Shown: positions 21,224 to 29,702 of the stretch, piece after piece
How positions within the stretch are numbered: the first letter of the stretch is position 1
How the letters are laid out: each line of letters opens with the position of its first letter
Origin: Pseudomonas sp. ADAK13
Lineage (GTDB): Bacteria > Pseudomonadota > Gammaproteobacteria > Pseudomonadales > Pseudomonadaceae
Assembly: GCF_012935715.1 (NCBI RefSeq)
Contig: NZ_CP052860.1
Location: 5,456,001 to 5,520,000, forward strand
Length of the DNA stretch: 64,000 nucleotides
Direction: 5' to 3'
The notes under the pieces: generated by a model
Seen by the model: the letters and a program-made list of their open reading frames with translations, nothing else
Told to the model about the DNA's origin: nothing
Database searches by the model: none
Made by a program: the position numbers and the translations under genes

Positions 21224-21958
21224 GTGATCGCCGGGGCCTTTGCGGTACTGGTCCACTATGGGGTGTATCTGCTTCCCGGGCTGATCCTGTTTGGCCTGTG
21301 GTTTGTCCTCACGCCGAAAACGGTGCCGGGCGTGCGCATCGTTATCCTGCTGCTGGCATTCGTGCTGATGCGCGATGCGATGACGCCGCTGGGCCTGTGG
21401 GCACTGAGCCGCGAGGTGCAGATCCAGTTCACCGCCAACCCCTTGGTGCTGGCCGCGCTGGGCGGGTTATCCCTTGGGCTGATTGCGCTGCTCTCGCGCC
21501 TGGCGCCGGAGTTGTGGCAACTCACGGTGCTGTTCAAAGGCAAGCGTGCTGCGGGCCTGGCGGTGGGGCTGGTGGCGGGGTGTTTGATCGGCCTGCCATT
21601 GCGGCTTTACCAGGGCATCGAGCCGGCGGCAATCCCGGCTTACTGGACCTGGCTGCTGGGCATGCTGGTGCTTGCCTACTGCGCCAACGCGCTGGAAGAG
21701 GTGCTGTTTCGCGGCTTCCTGCAGGGCTATCTCGAACAGCACGTCACGCCCTTGCGCGCAGCGTTGATCAGCGCGTTGGCGTTCGCCGCGTGCCATTCAT
21801 TCCTGGCGCTGAGCGTGACTCAATTGGGCTGGTCGGTGTTGGCGTTTACCCTGATTGAAGGGCTGGCCTGCGGGCTGGTGCGCCTGCGCTACGGCGTGGT
21901 GGCGGCGACGGCGACCCATGGCACGGCGATTTTGCTGATTGCCGTGCCGATGGTGTGA
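21224..21958 (+). CDS. CPBP-family intramembrane metalloprotease
   Basis: A 244-residue polytopic protein starting with GTG. It contains ALEEVLFRGFLQGYL (the EExxxR motif), AFAACHSFLAL (metal-binding His) and ATHGTAILL, the CPBP/CAAX-protease (Rce1-like) set. Such proteins cleave within the membrane or confer self-immunity next to bacteriocins. No bacteriocin gene is seen here. It is coupled to the RidA gene upstream, an unusual partner. Confidence 0.85.
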   Translation: MIAGAFAVLVHYGVYLLPGLILFGLWFVLTPKTVPGVRIVILLLAFVLMRDAMTPLGLWALSREVQIQFTANPLVLAALGGLSLGLIALLSRLAPELWQLTVLFKGKRAAGLAVGLVAGCLIGLPLRLYQGIEPAAIPAYWTWLLGMLVLAYCANALEEVLFRGFLQGYLEQHVTPLRAALISALAFAACHSFLALSVTQLGWSVLAFTLIEGLACGLVRLRYGVVAATATHGTAILLIAVPMV

Positions 21959-21964
21959 GCCGCT

Positions 21965-22384
21965 TCAGGCTTGCACATCAACGCCGATGTGCGCCTGCAG
22001 CCAGTCCTTGTACACCGCGATGTTGTCCGTCGACTGGTCGCCGTTTTTCGCGGTGACGGTCTTGCCTTCCAGGCGCCCGATGTCCAGCAGGTACTGCAGA
22101 CCGTTGGCTACGTGGGTGGCGTCGCTTTTGCTGAGGGACTGCACATCGGGCAGTGTGACCGCGTTGTTTTCATCGTCGAAGGTAGCCCAGCTTGGATTGG
22201 CCCTGGCGGTGGCCACTGTTTGCGCGGTCGAGCGCACTTGCTCCTGATAACTGGCTTCCAGCTTGGCCTTGATCTCAGGCGTGGCGTTCGTGACCTCAAT
22301 CCTCCCGGCCCTAAGCGTGCCGTTTTCCATGGACTGAGTCAGGCTCTTCTGGGCCAGTGCGATAAGGCTGGTGCTTCCGATCAT
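21965..22384 (-). CDS. Hypothetical protein
   Basis: A 139-residue protein I do not recognise. It starts MIGSTSLIALAQKSLTQSME with a GGGAG ribosome-binding site eight bases upstream, so it looks genuinely expressed. It is hydrophilic, rich in Ala, Thr and Asp, with no signal peptide or membrane segment. A possible amphipathic helix spans residues 1-20 and another about 45-62. It converges with the CPBP protease and is preceded by the XRE regulator gene on the same strand. Confidence 0.6.
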   Translation of the reverse strand: MIGSTSLIALAQKSLTQSMENGTLRAGRIEVTNATPEIKAKLEASYQEQVRSTAQTVATARANPSWATFDDENNAVTLPDVQSLSKSDATHVANGLQYLLDIGRLEGKTVTAKNGDQSTDNIAVYKDWLQAHIGVDVQA

Positions 22385-22508
22385 GATGCGGCTCCCTGGT
22401 TGGTAACGGGAGCACAGCAAGAGTCAGGCCATGTGCTGCAAGCCTTGTGCTGCGGGGCGACCGAGGGCGGAGAGGGGGCAGGGGTTGCCGAGTCCGGCAA
22501 GGCATTGC

Positions 22509-23363
22509 CTATTTCGACCGTTCATACGCCGCGGTCATCACCTGCCACGTCTGTGCATCCGCCGGAATCAAATGCTCGATGCGCAGGGACGTCACGGTGA
22601 TGTCCTGCGGCATGCCGAAGGTGGTGAAGGTCGACATGAAGTTCAACTCACCTTCCCGGGAGTGGAGGCGTGTCAGCACCAGTGGCGGCAGTTCATTGGC
22701 CAAGGCCCCGGGGCTCTGCGGGGCCGGCAGGCTGTCCAGAATCCTGGCAAGTTCCGGGTTGCCCAACGCCTCTCGGGATGCCCGTTGCCAGGCGACGGTG
22801 CGGATTTCTTCAGCGTTGGCCAGATGATCACCCAGGCCGCCAGGCTGCAGCAGGGTGACCAGCAAATTCAAACCCTCAGCTGCGTCCGGCTTGATCCCCA
22901 CCAGATCGAACAGCACCTGGGTACTGGCATTGGCGGCGAGCACTTCCCAATGGCTGCCCAGCACGATGGCCGGTGCAGGATTGTTCGCGTGCAGCACATG
23001 GTTGATGGCCTCGCGAATGGCTTCCATCGACGGTGACGCGAGCGGGGTCGCCTCATAGCGGGGGGCGAAGCCGGCGGCCAGGAACACGCTGTTGCACTGC
23101 TCCAGCGGGGCCTCCAGGGCCATCAACAGATTATGCAGCGTGCCCGGGCTGGGCTTGGCACGGCCGGTCTCGATACAGCTCAAGTGGCGCTGGGAAACCC
23201 CGGTGATCAGCGCCAGTTCCAGCTGGCTCAATCTGGCTTGCCGACGCAGCGCGCGCAGTTGCGAACCAGCGGTGGTGTCGGGGTTTGCGCGGGGGAAAGG
23301 TGGGCTGCTCATGGGCTGACTCTGGCCGTGCGGGTCGGTGATGTCGATGACCTGTGAGGTCAT
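22509..23363 (-). CDS. XRE-family regulator with MmyB-like C-terminal domain
   Basis: A 284-residue protein. Residues about 33-90 are a helix-turn-helix (LRALRRQARLSQLELALITGVSQRHLSCIETGRAKPS). The C-terminal part resembles the MmyB/PAS-like ligand-binding domain (IVLGSHWEVLAANASTQVLFDLVG... THSREG-type end). The start is uncertain: an internal ATG at 23312 is also possible and neither has a clear ribosome-binding site. Its target may be the divergent small membrane-protein operon. Confidence 0.85.
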   Translation of the reverse strand: MTSQVIDITDPHGQSQPMSSPPFPRANPDTTAGSQLRALRRQARLSQLELALITGVSQRHLSCIETGRAKPSPGTLHNLLMALEAPLEQCNSVFLAAGFAPRYEATPLASPSMEAIREAINHVLHANNPAPAIVLGSHWEVLAANASTQVLFDLVGIKPDAAEGLNLLVTLLQPGGLGDHLANAEEIRTVAWQRASREALGNPELARILDSLPAPQSPGALANELPPLVLTRLHSREGELNFMSTFTTFGMPQDITVTSLRIEHLIPADAQTWQVMTAAYERSK

Positions 23364-23428
23364 TGAGAAGGGACGGACGTTATCACTAATGTGCAGCTTC
23401 CCGAACCGTTGTCTCCAAGGAGGAGAAC

Positions 23429-23746
23429 ATGCACAGACCCTGGATCGCCCTTGTCGGGTTGTTGGCGTTTGCCCTGTACACCGTGATTACGATGCTGATG
23501 GCCGAGCACTCGCTCATGGCGTTCGGGCTTGAATTGATGTCCAGGCCGGACACCGCCCAGGTGGTGATTGACCTGTACCTGATGGCGCTGATGGCGTGCG
23601 TGTGGATGTACCGGGATGCGCGGGCCAGAGGCAAATCGTTGGTGTCGGTGTTGCCTTATTGGTTGATAACGGCGGTTTTTGTGTCCGTGGGGCCGCTGTT
23701 GTACCTCGTGGTCAACGGGTTCCGCCGCTGTTCGGGGAGCCGATGA
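23429..23746 (+). CDS. DUF2834 family small membrane protein
   Basis: A 105-residue protein with three hydrophobic segments (about 5-25, 45-60, 73-95). DTAQVVIDLYLMALMACVWMYRDARARG is the DUF2834 signature. AAGGAGG lies close before the ATG. Its stop overlaps the MAPEG start (ATGA). The function is unknown. Confidence 0.82.
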   Translation: MHRPWIALVGLLAFALYTVITMLMAEHSLMAFGLELMSRPDTAQVVIDLYLMALMACVWMYRDARARGKSLVSVLPYWLITAVFVSVGPLLYLVVNGFRRCSGSR

Positions 23747-24159
23747 TGACGGTGTATGCCCTGTGCGTGTTGGTCCTGTTCATCAAGATGTTGGCGATCT
23801 CTTGCTATCAAGGCTATTTCCGCCTCAGGCACCTTGCGTTCATCAACAGTGAGGATGCCGGCTTCTTCAAGCGGGCAGCAAATTCGCAGGAACTGCCGCA
23901 GGTCAGCCGAGGTGCCAGAGCCTGGGCGAATGACCTGGAGAATATTCCGTTGTTCTTTGTCCTGGGTGGGTTGTGCGTCGCATTGGAGGCGACCAGCGTT
24001 GCCACGAGCTGGCTGTTCTGCACGTTCACCGTCGCGCGGGTGATGCATACGCTGATGTACCTGAGTGGCCGCCAGCCCTTGCGTACGGTCGCTTACTGCG
24101 TGGGAGTGGCTTGCCTGTGCGGGCTGGCTGGTGTGCTCGGCCTTAGCCTCACCGAGTAA
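23743..24159 (+). CDS. MAPEG-family membrane protein
   Basis: A 138-residue, four-segment protein. RAWANDLENIPLFFVLG is the MAPEG NxxEN motif, and ARVMHTLMYLSGRQPLRTVAY matches the third-fourth helix region of eicosanoid/glutathione-metabolism proteins. Bacterial members may have glutathione transferase activity. It is translationally coupled to the DUF2834 gene. Confidence 0.87.
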   Translation: MMTVYALCVLVLFIKMLAISCYQGYFRLRHLAFINSEDAGFFKRAANSQELPQVSRGARAWANDLENIPLFFVLGGLCVALEATSVATSWLFCTFTVARVMHTLMYLSGRQPLRTVAYCVGVACLCGLAGVLGLSLTE

Positions 24160-24160
24160 C

Positions 24161-24192
24161 CTGTGGCGAGGGAGCAAGCTCCCTCGCCACAG
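24161..24192. terminator. Family B repeat acting as bidirectional hairpin
   Basis: Perfect 14-base arms (CTGTGGCGAGGGAG and complement) around CAAG, directly after the MAPEG stop and 17 bases from the convergent gene's stop. It is the same sequence family as the repeats at 19874 and 29583. It probably ends both transcripts, although no strong T-run follows. Confidence 0.65.
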
Positions 24193-24208
24193 TGTTCTGC
24201 GTTGTTAT

Positions 24209-25375
24209 TTAGATCGTGGACAACGCCTGCGCCAGATCCGCCCGCAGATCCTCCACATCCTCAACCCCCACCGACAACCGCACCAACCCGTCACCAATCC
24301 CCAACTGCGCCCGGGTCGCCGCCGGGATGCTCGCGTGGGTCATGATTGCCGGGTGTTCGATCAGGCTTTCCACACCGCCGAGGCTTTCGGCCAGGGCAAA
24401 AATCTTCACGTTTTCCAGGAAGCGTGTCGCACCCGCCAGGTCGCTTTTCAGGTCCACCGAAATCATCCCGCCAAACCCGCGCATCTGCCGGCGCGCCAGT
24501 TCATGTTGCGGGTGCGAGGCCAGCCCCGGGTAGTAAACCCGCGCCACCTGCGGCTGTTGCTCCAGCCACGTCGCCAGTTCCAGTGCGTTGCTGCAATGGC
24601 GCTCCATGCGCAGCGCCAGGGTCTTCACCCCGCGCAGGGTCAGGAAGGCGTCGAACGGCCCGGCAATCGCCCCCACGGAGTTTTGCAGGAAGCCCAGGCG
24701 CTCGGCCAACTCGGGATTCTGGCCCACCACTGCAATGCCGCCGATCACGTCGGAGTGGCCGTTGAGGTACTTGGTGGTGGAGTGCACCACGATGTCGAAT
24801 CCCAGCTCCAGCGGGCGCTGGATCCAGGGGCTGGCGAAGGTGTTGTCGGCCACGCAGATGATGCCGCGGGCCTTGCACACCCGGGCGATAGCGGCGAGGT
24901 CGGCCAGGCTCAGCAGCGGGTTGCTTGGGGTTTCGACCCAGACCATCCGCGTGTCGTCCTGCAACGCCGCTTCGAAGGCCGACAGGTCGGTCAGGTCGAC
25001 GAAGCTGAAGCGATGCCCGGCGCTGCGTTGGCGCACTTTGTCGAACAGGCGGAAGGTGCCGCCGTACAGGTCGTTGCCGGAGACCACGTGGGCGCCGGCG
25101 TCGAGCAGTTCCAGCACGGTGGAGATCGCCGCCAGCCCGGAGGCAAACGCGAAGGCCTGGGTGCCACCTTCAAGGTCGGCCACGCAGCGTTCCAGGGCAA
25201 AGCGCGTCGGGTTGTGGGAGCGCCCGTAGTCAAAGCCTTTGTGAACGCCGGGGCTGTCCTGCAGGTAGGTGGAGTTGGCGTAGATCGGCGGCATCAGCGC
25301 CCCGGTGGTCGGGTCCGGGGATTGCCCGGCATGGATCACGCGGGTGGCGAAGGCGCTTTTATCGTGCTGGGTCAT
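24209..25375 (-). CDS. Cystathionine gamma-lyase/gamma-synthase family enzyme
   Basis: A 388-residue Cys/Met-metabolism PLP enzyme. The Schiff-base lysine is K202 in HSTTKYLNGHSDV; YGGTFRLFDKV and VETPSNPLL are family motifs. Its gene overlaps that of cystathionine beta-synthase by four bases. That pairing indicates cystathionine gamma-lyase in the reverse transsulfuration path (cystathionine to cysteine, 2-oxobutyrate and ammonia). Gamma-synthase or beta-lyase activity cannot be excluded by sequence alone. Confidence 0.88.
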   Translation of the reverse strand: MTQHDKSAFATRVIHAGQSPDPTTGALMPPIYANSTYLQDSPGVHKGFDYGRSHNPTRFALERCVADLEGGTQAFAFASGLAAISTVLELLDAGAHVVSGNDLYGGTFRLFDKVRQRSAGHRFSFVDLTDLSAFEAALQDDTRMVWVETPSNPLLSLADLAAIARVCKARGIICVADNTFASPWIQRPLELGFDIVVHSTTKYLNGHSDVIGGIAVVGQNPELAERLGFLQNSVGAIAGPFDAFLTLRGVKTLALRMERHCSNALELATWLEQQPQVARVYYPGLASHPQHELARRQMRGFGGMISVDLKSDLAGATRFLENVKIFALAESLGGVESLIEHPAIMTHASIPAATRAQLGIGDGLVRLSVGVEDVEDLRADLAQALSTI

Positions 25376-26748
25376 GCAAGGGATCTCCGTAAGTGATTAA
25401 GCAGGTCGACGCGGGTGATCAGGCCGTGAAAGCCCGACGCGTCGGCAATGATTGCGACCAATCCGCGATCCAGTTCGGCCTGCAATTGCGCAAGGCTGGC
25501 GCTGGGCGCAAGGGTGTGAAGGGCGTTGGTCATGGCGCTGGCCACGGTCATGGAGAAATGCGCGGCGTCCTGATGCAGGCCGAGCAACACGTCCGATTCG
25601 TCGAGCACGCCCACCAGTTGCTGGCCGTCCACCAGCACCGGCAGTTGCGAGACGTCCGCCAGGCGCATGCGCTGGAAGGCGGTGAGCAGGCTGTCGTCAG
25701 GGCCGACGCTGATCACGCGGCCGTCTTCGAACCGCCGGGCGATCAGGTCGCGCAGGTCTCCGTAGTGTTTGTATTGCAGCAGGCCGGCGTCGTTCATCCA
25801 TTGGTCGTTGTAGACCTTCGACAAGTAGCGCGTGCCGGTGTCGCAAACGAAGGTCACGACGCGCTTGGGTTCGGTCTGTTCGCGGCAATAACGCAGGGCT
25901 GCGGCGAGGAGGGTGCCAGTGGAGGAACCGCCGAGAATGCCTTCGGCCCGCAGCAGTTGGCGGGCGTGGTCGAAGCTTTCTTCGTCGCTGATGGAATAGG
26001 CGTGGCGCACGCTGGAGAGGTCGGCGATCGAGGGGATGAAATCTTCGCCGATGCCTTCCACCGCCCACGAGCCGGGTTCGGTCATGGTGCCGCTGCGGCT
26101 GTATTCCGCCATCACCGACCCCACGGGGTCGGCCAGCACCATGGCCAGGTCGGGTTGCACGCGCTTGAAGAACCGGGTCAGGCCGGTGAGGGTGCCGGCC
26201 GAGCCGACGCCGACCACTATGGCGTCCAGGTCATGTTGGGTCTGGGCCCAGATTTCCGGCGCGGTGCTGGTTTCGTGGGCCAGGGGATTGGCCGGGTTGT
26301 TGAACTGGTCGGCGAAGAAGGAATCGGGAATGTCCTTGGCCAGGCGGGCGGCGACGTCCTGGTAATACTCGGGGTGGCCCTTGCCGACATCGGAGCGGGT
26401 GATGTGCACCTCGGCGCCCATGGCTTTCAGGTGCAAGACCTTTTCGGTAGACATCTTGTCCGGCACCACCAGCACCACCCGATACCCCTTGGCGCGGCCT
26501 ACCAGCGCCAGGCCGAGGCCGGTATTGCCGGCGGTGGCTTCAATGATGGTGCCACCGGGGCGCAGGCGGCCGTCGCGTTCGGCGGCGTCGATCATGGCCA
26601 GGCCGATGCGGTCCTTGATGGAGCCGCCGGGGTTCTGGGATTCAAGCTTGAGGAACAGCGTGCACGGGCCGGTATCGAAACGGCTGACCCGCACCAGCGG
26701 GGTATTGCCGATCAGTTCGAGCACGGCGGGGCGAGAAGCGGTAGGCAT
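25372..26748 (-). CDS. cbs: Cystathionine beta-synthase
   Basis: A 458-residue fold-type II PLP enzyme that joins homocysteine and serine. K45 in GGSIKDRIGL binds PLP; EATAGNTGLGLALVGRAKGY and GSAGTLTGLTRFFK are cofactor and substrate motifs. The C-terminal third (from about residue 335) is a pair of CBS domains, a possible adenosyl regulatory site. The N-terminal heme domain of animal enzymes is absent, as usual in bacteria. First gene of the two-gene transsulfuration operon. Confidence 0.92.
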   Translation of the reverse strand: MPTASRPAVLELIGNTPLVRVSRFDTGPCTLFLKLESQNPGGSIKDRIGLAMIDAAERDGRLRPGGTIIEATAGNTGLGLALVGRAKGYRVVLVVPDKMSTEKVLHLKAMGAEVHITRSDVGKGHPEYYQDVAARLAKDIPDSFFADQFNNPANPLAHETSTAPEIWAQTQHDLDAIVVGVGSAGTLTGLTRFFKRVQPDLAMVLADPVGSVMAEYSRSGTMTEPGSWAVEGIGEDFIPSIADLSSVRHAYSISDEESFDHARQLLRAEGILGGSSTGTLLAAALRYCREQTEPKRVVTFVCDTGTRYLSKVYNDQWMNDAGLLQYKHYGDLRDLIARRFEDGRVISVGPDDSLLTAFQRMRLADVSQLPVLVDGQQLVGVLDESDVLLGLHQDAAHFSMTVASAMTNALHTLAPSASLAQLQAELDRGLVAIIADASGFHGLITRVDLLNHLRRSLA

Positions 26749-26959
26749 GTCGTCACCTGGCTACGGAAGGGGCGTATGGGATGGACAGCAGCTTTTACAG
26801 CATGGTTTCGAACATAGGCCGGTATCGAGCCGCTCGCAACCGGGCGGCCGCCTGAATGTCTTTTTTTGGCGCATTGCTGCTTCATCACGGAGCACGGTGG
26901 AGGGCAGCCAACCCGCCTGTTTTTTGCCGAGACCACGTGTTCATTGGCTTGCAGCGAAT

Positions 26960-26975
26960 TGGCCCAGCGCTTGCT
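26960..26975 (+). promoter_or_regulatory. Probable sigma-54 promoter of the allophanate hydrolase gene
   Basis: TGGCCC-AGCGC-TTGCT matches the sigma-54 consensus TGGCAC-N5-TTGCW with one mismatch and exact -24 GG/-12 GC spacing. Transcription would start about 26986, some 15-28 bases before the possible ATGs. Sigma-54 control with NtrC is the normal mode for nitrogen-scavenging genes, so the site fits the gene. No activator site was identified upstream. Confidence 0.65.
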
Positions 26976-26989
26976 AAAAGAAATCCAAA

Positions 26990-27001
26990 CTTGGATACAA
27001 G
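26990..27001. promoter_or_regulatory. Candidate GntR operator
   Basis: CTTGGATACAAG is a dyad close to the TTGTATACAA-type sites bound by FCD-domain GntR regulators. It lies just downstream of the sigma-54 element, at the expected transcription start, where binding would repress. The gene for a GntR/FCD regulator is second in the same operon. Ligand and binding are inferred. Confidence 0.5.
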
Positions 27002-27013
27002 ATGGAATCCCCA

Positions 27014-28813
27014 ATGCGCAACGAACAACTCGGCTGGACCCTGGGTGAATGGCAGGCCGCTTACCGCAGCCAGGCGCTGACCCCCGATATTCTGTTGACC
27101 CTGGCAAGCACCTTTCCCGACCAGGACACCGCCTGGATCAGCCGGGTGCAGCCGCAGCAGTTGAGTGCACAGTTGGCGCAACTGGCCGAGCGGCTTGCGG
27201 CGGTCGACGGCGATATCGACAAGCTGCCGCTGTATGGCGTGCCGTTCGCCATCAAGGACAACATCGACGCGGCAGGTTGGGAGACCACGGCTGCGTGCCC
27301 TGAATTTGCCTACACCGCGCAGGCAGATGCGTCGGTGGTGGCCCGGCTGCGGGCGGCGGGGGCGATCCTGATGGGCAAGACCAATCTTGATCAGTTCGCC
27401 ACGGGACTGGTGGGTACACGCTCACCCTACGGAGCAGTCGGCAACAGCTTCAACCCGGACTATGTCAGCGGTGGCTCCAGCTCGGGTTCGGCCTCGGTGG
27501 TTGCCCGTGGCCTGGTGGCGTTCTCCCTGGGCACCGACACCGCAGGTTCCGGGCGGGTACCGGCGGGCTTCAACAATATTGTCGGGTTGAAGCCGACCAA
27601 GGGGCGCCTGTCCAACACCGGATTGGTGCCGGCCTGTCGCACGGTGGACTGCATTTCGGTGTTTGCGTTGACCGTCGAAGATGCCGAACGGGTTGCCGGT
27701 GTGGCCGCAGCGTATGACGCCAGCGATGCGTATTCCCGCGTCAATCCCAACACCGCGCCGGTCGCTGTGGGTGCCACGATCAAGCTGGCGGTGCCGGCCG
27801 ACCTGGAATTTTTTGGCGATGCGCAGAACCAGGCGGTGTTTGAACAGGCACTGCTCAGGTTCAAGGCCCTCGGCGCCGACATCACCCCAGTGGATTTCAG
27901 CCCGTTTCAGCAGCTCGCCGAGCAACTGTATTTCGGTTCCTGGGTGGCGGAGCGTACGGTCGCGCTGGAAGGCATGCTCGCCAGCCACCCCGCAGCGATC
28001 AACCCGGTGGTGCGTGGCATCGTTGAAAACGGCTTCAAGTACAGCGCCTGCGATGCCTATAAGGCCGAATACCTGCGGGCCGAACTGAGCCGGCGTATCA
28101 ACGACACCCTCATCGGTTTCGACGCCTTGCTGGTGCCGACCTCGCCGACGATTCGTACCCTGGCGGAAATGGCCGTGGAGCCGGTGCTCTACAACTCGCA
28201 GTTTGGCTTCTACACCAACTTCACCAACCTGGCGGACCTCTCGGCGCTGGCCGTTCCCGCCGGGCTGCGCAGCAATGGCCTGCCATGCGGCATCACCCTG
28301 ATCGCGCCTGCCTGGCATGACGCGGCGCTGACCCATCTGGGCAAACGCTGGCAGGCCGGCCTCGACCTGCCGTTGGGGGCGACCGAACGCTATCTGCCGC
28401 CACCCGCAGTTGCACGACAGGCGCCCGGCAGTGTGCGGGTGGCAGTGGTGGGCGCGCACCTCACCGGGATGCCGCTGAACTTCCAGTTGACCAGCCGCAA
28501 TGCAGTGCTGGTGGAACAAACCCTGACAGCAAGCCAGTACCGCCTGCATGCGCTGCCGGGCAGCGTGCCGCCCAAGCCCGGGTTGGTCAAGGATGACTCG
28601 GGCGGCTCGATCATCGTTGAGTTGTGGGACATGCCTGTCGCGCGCTTTGGCGAGTTTGTCGCCGAGATTCCGGCCCCGCTGGGCATCGGCAATTTGACCC
28701 TGGCCGACGGGCGCAGCGTGAAGGGGTTTATCTGTGAACCCTGGGCCCTGGCAGGCGCCACCGACATCACCGAGTTCGGCGGCTGGCGCGCCTACATGGC
28801 GAGCAGGGCGTAG
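27014..28813 (+). CDS. atzF: Allophanate hydrolase
   Basis: About 599 residues. The N-terminal two thirds is an amidase-signature domain with the Lys-cisSer-Ser triad: AIKDNID, GGSSSGSA and DTAGSGRVPA. The C-terminal third (from about residue 460; VRVAVVGAHLTGMPLNFQLTSRNA) is the extra domain found in AtzF/DUR1,2-type enzymes. It converts allophanate to ammonia and CO2, the last step of urea carboxylase, cyanurate or uracil-linked nitrogen release. An in-frame ATG at 27002 is also possible. No urea carboxylase is in this window. Confidence 0.9.
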   Translation: MRNEQLGWTLGEWQAAYRSQALTPDILLTLASTFPDQDTAWISRVQPQQLSAQLAQLAERLAAVDGDIDKLPLYGVPFAIKDNIDAAGWETTAACPEFAYTAQADASVVARLRAAGAILMGKTNLDQFATGLVGTRSPYGAVGNSFNPDYVSGGSSSGSASVVARGLVAFSLGTDTAGSGRVPAGFNNIVGLKPTKGRLSNTGLVPACRTVDCISVFALTVEDAERVAGVAAAYDASDAYSRVNPNTAPVAVGATIKLAVPADLEFFGDAQNQAVFEQALLRFKALGADITPVDFSPFQQLAEQLYFGSWVAERTVALEGMLASHPAAINPVVRGIVENGFKYSACDAYKAEYLRAELSRRINDTLIGFDALLVPTSPTIRTLAEMAVEPVLYNSQFGFYTNFTNLADLSALAVPAGLRSNGLPCGITLIAPAWHDAALTHLGKRWQAGLDLPLGATERYLPPPAVARQAPGSVRVAVVGAHLTGMPLNFQLTSRNAVLVEQTLTASQYRLHALPGSVPPKPGLVKDDSGGSIIVELWDMPVARFGEFVAEIPAPLGIGNLTLADGRSVKGFICEPWALAGATDITEFGGWRAYMASRA

Positions 28814-28815
28814 GC

Positions 28816-29508
28816 ATGCAGCTCTCGACTACGAGAACCTCCAGCGAGCGGCCGGACAGCCTGGCGGAGCAGGTCTACCAGCGGCTGAAGGCTGACATCT
28901 TCGACTTTCGGCTGCTGCCGGGTGATCGCTTCAGCGAAGGCGAGATAGCCGAGCGCATGCAGGCCAGCCGCACGCCGGTGCGCCAGGCGCTTTACCGACT
29001 GCAGCGGGAAGGGTACCTGGAGGTGTTCTTCAGGAGTGGCTGGCAGGTGCGGCCGTTCGATTTCAACTACTTCGAAGAGCTGTACGACGTTCGGATCGTG
29101 CTGGAGTTAGCCGCCGTCAGCCGCTTGTGTGGCATGGCGCAGCAGGGGCTTGAAGGGCTTGAGGCGATTTGGCAGGTGGACGAAAGTGCACGGCTGGATG
29201 ACGCCCAGGCCGTCTCGGCACTGGATGAGGCGTTTCATTGCGGGCTGGTACAGGCCACGGGCAACGCCGAAATGGCGCGGATGCATGTCGAGATCACCGA
29301 GAAAATCCGCATTATTCGGCGGCTGGATTTCACCCGGCAATCGCGTATTGTCGCGACGTATGAGGAGCACGGGTTGATTCTTGGGGCGATCCTGCAGCGG
29401 CAAAGCGATCAGGCGCAGCAACTGCTCAAGGCCCATATTGAGGCCAGCAAGCAAGAGGTGCGCAAGATCACATTGCACCGGTTGGCGGTGGCGAGAGGCA
29501 CCCTTTGA
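28816..29508 (+). CDS. GntR-family regulator with FCD domain
   Basis: A 230-residue regulator: winged helix at residues about 15-80 (LAEQVYQRLKADIFDFRLLPGDRFSEGEIAERMQ, SRTPVRQALYRLQREGYL), then a helical FCD effector domain (ELYDVRIVLELAAVSRL, LDEAFHCGLVQATGN). It begins two bases after the allophanate hydrolase stop, so the two are one operon. It probably represses that operon through the dyad at 26990 in response to an intermediate of the pathway. Confidence 0.9.
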   Translation: MQLSTTRTSSERPDSLAEQVYQRLKADIFDFRLLPGDRFSEGEIAERMQASRTPVRQALYRLQREGYLEVFFRSGWQVRPFDFNYFEELYDVRIVLELAAVSRLCGMAQQGLEGLEAIWQVDESARLDDAQAVSALDEAFHCGLVQATGNAEMARMHVEITEKIRIIRRLDFTRQSRIVATYEEHGLILGAILQRQSDQAQQLLKAHIEASKQEVRKITLHRLAVARGTL

Positions 29509-29525
29509 TTTTGGTGCATTCCCCT

Positions 29526-29604
29526 TGTGGTTAGGGGGCTTGTCCTGTGGTTAGGAGCTCGTACTGTAGTGAGGAAGCTTGTCCTGTGGCGAGGGGGCTT
29601 GTCC
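29526..29604. repeat. Tandem ~20-bp degenerate units, family B
   Basis: Four head-to-tail units begin at about 29526, 29546, 29565 and 29585, each like TGTGGCGAGGGGGCTTGTCC with growing decay to the left. The last unit is also the left arm of the inverted repeat at 29583-29682. The pattern suggests local tandem duplication of one half of a REP pair. Confidence 0.75.
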
Positions 29605-29682
29605 CCCGTTGGGCTGCGAAGCGGCCCCAAGAAGAGCGGAGCGCTGCGCACTCCAACGGGGGACAAGCCCCCTCGCCACAGG
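29583..29682. repeat. Extragenic inverted repeat with 30-bp arms, family B
   Basis: Perfect 30-base arms (29583-29612 and 29653-29682, starting CCTGTGGCGAGGGGGCTTG) around a 40-base spacer with its own small palindromes. It lies between the convergent GntR and DapA-like genes and probably ends both transcripts. Confidence 0.9.
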
Positions 29683-29702
29683 TTATTCCGGGATATTCCA
29701 GG

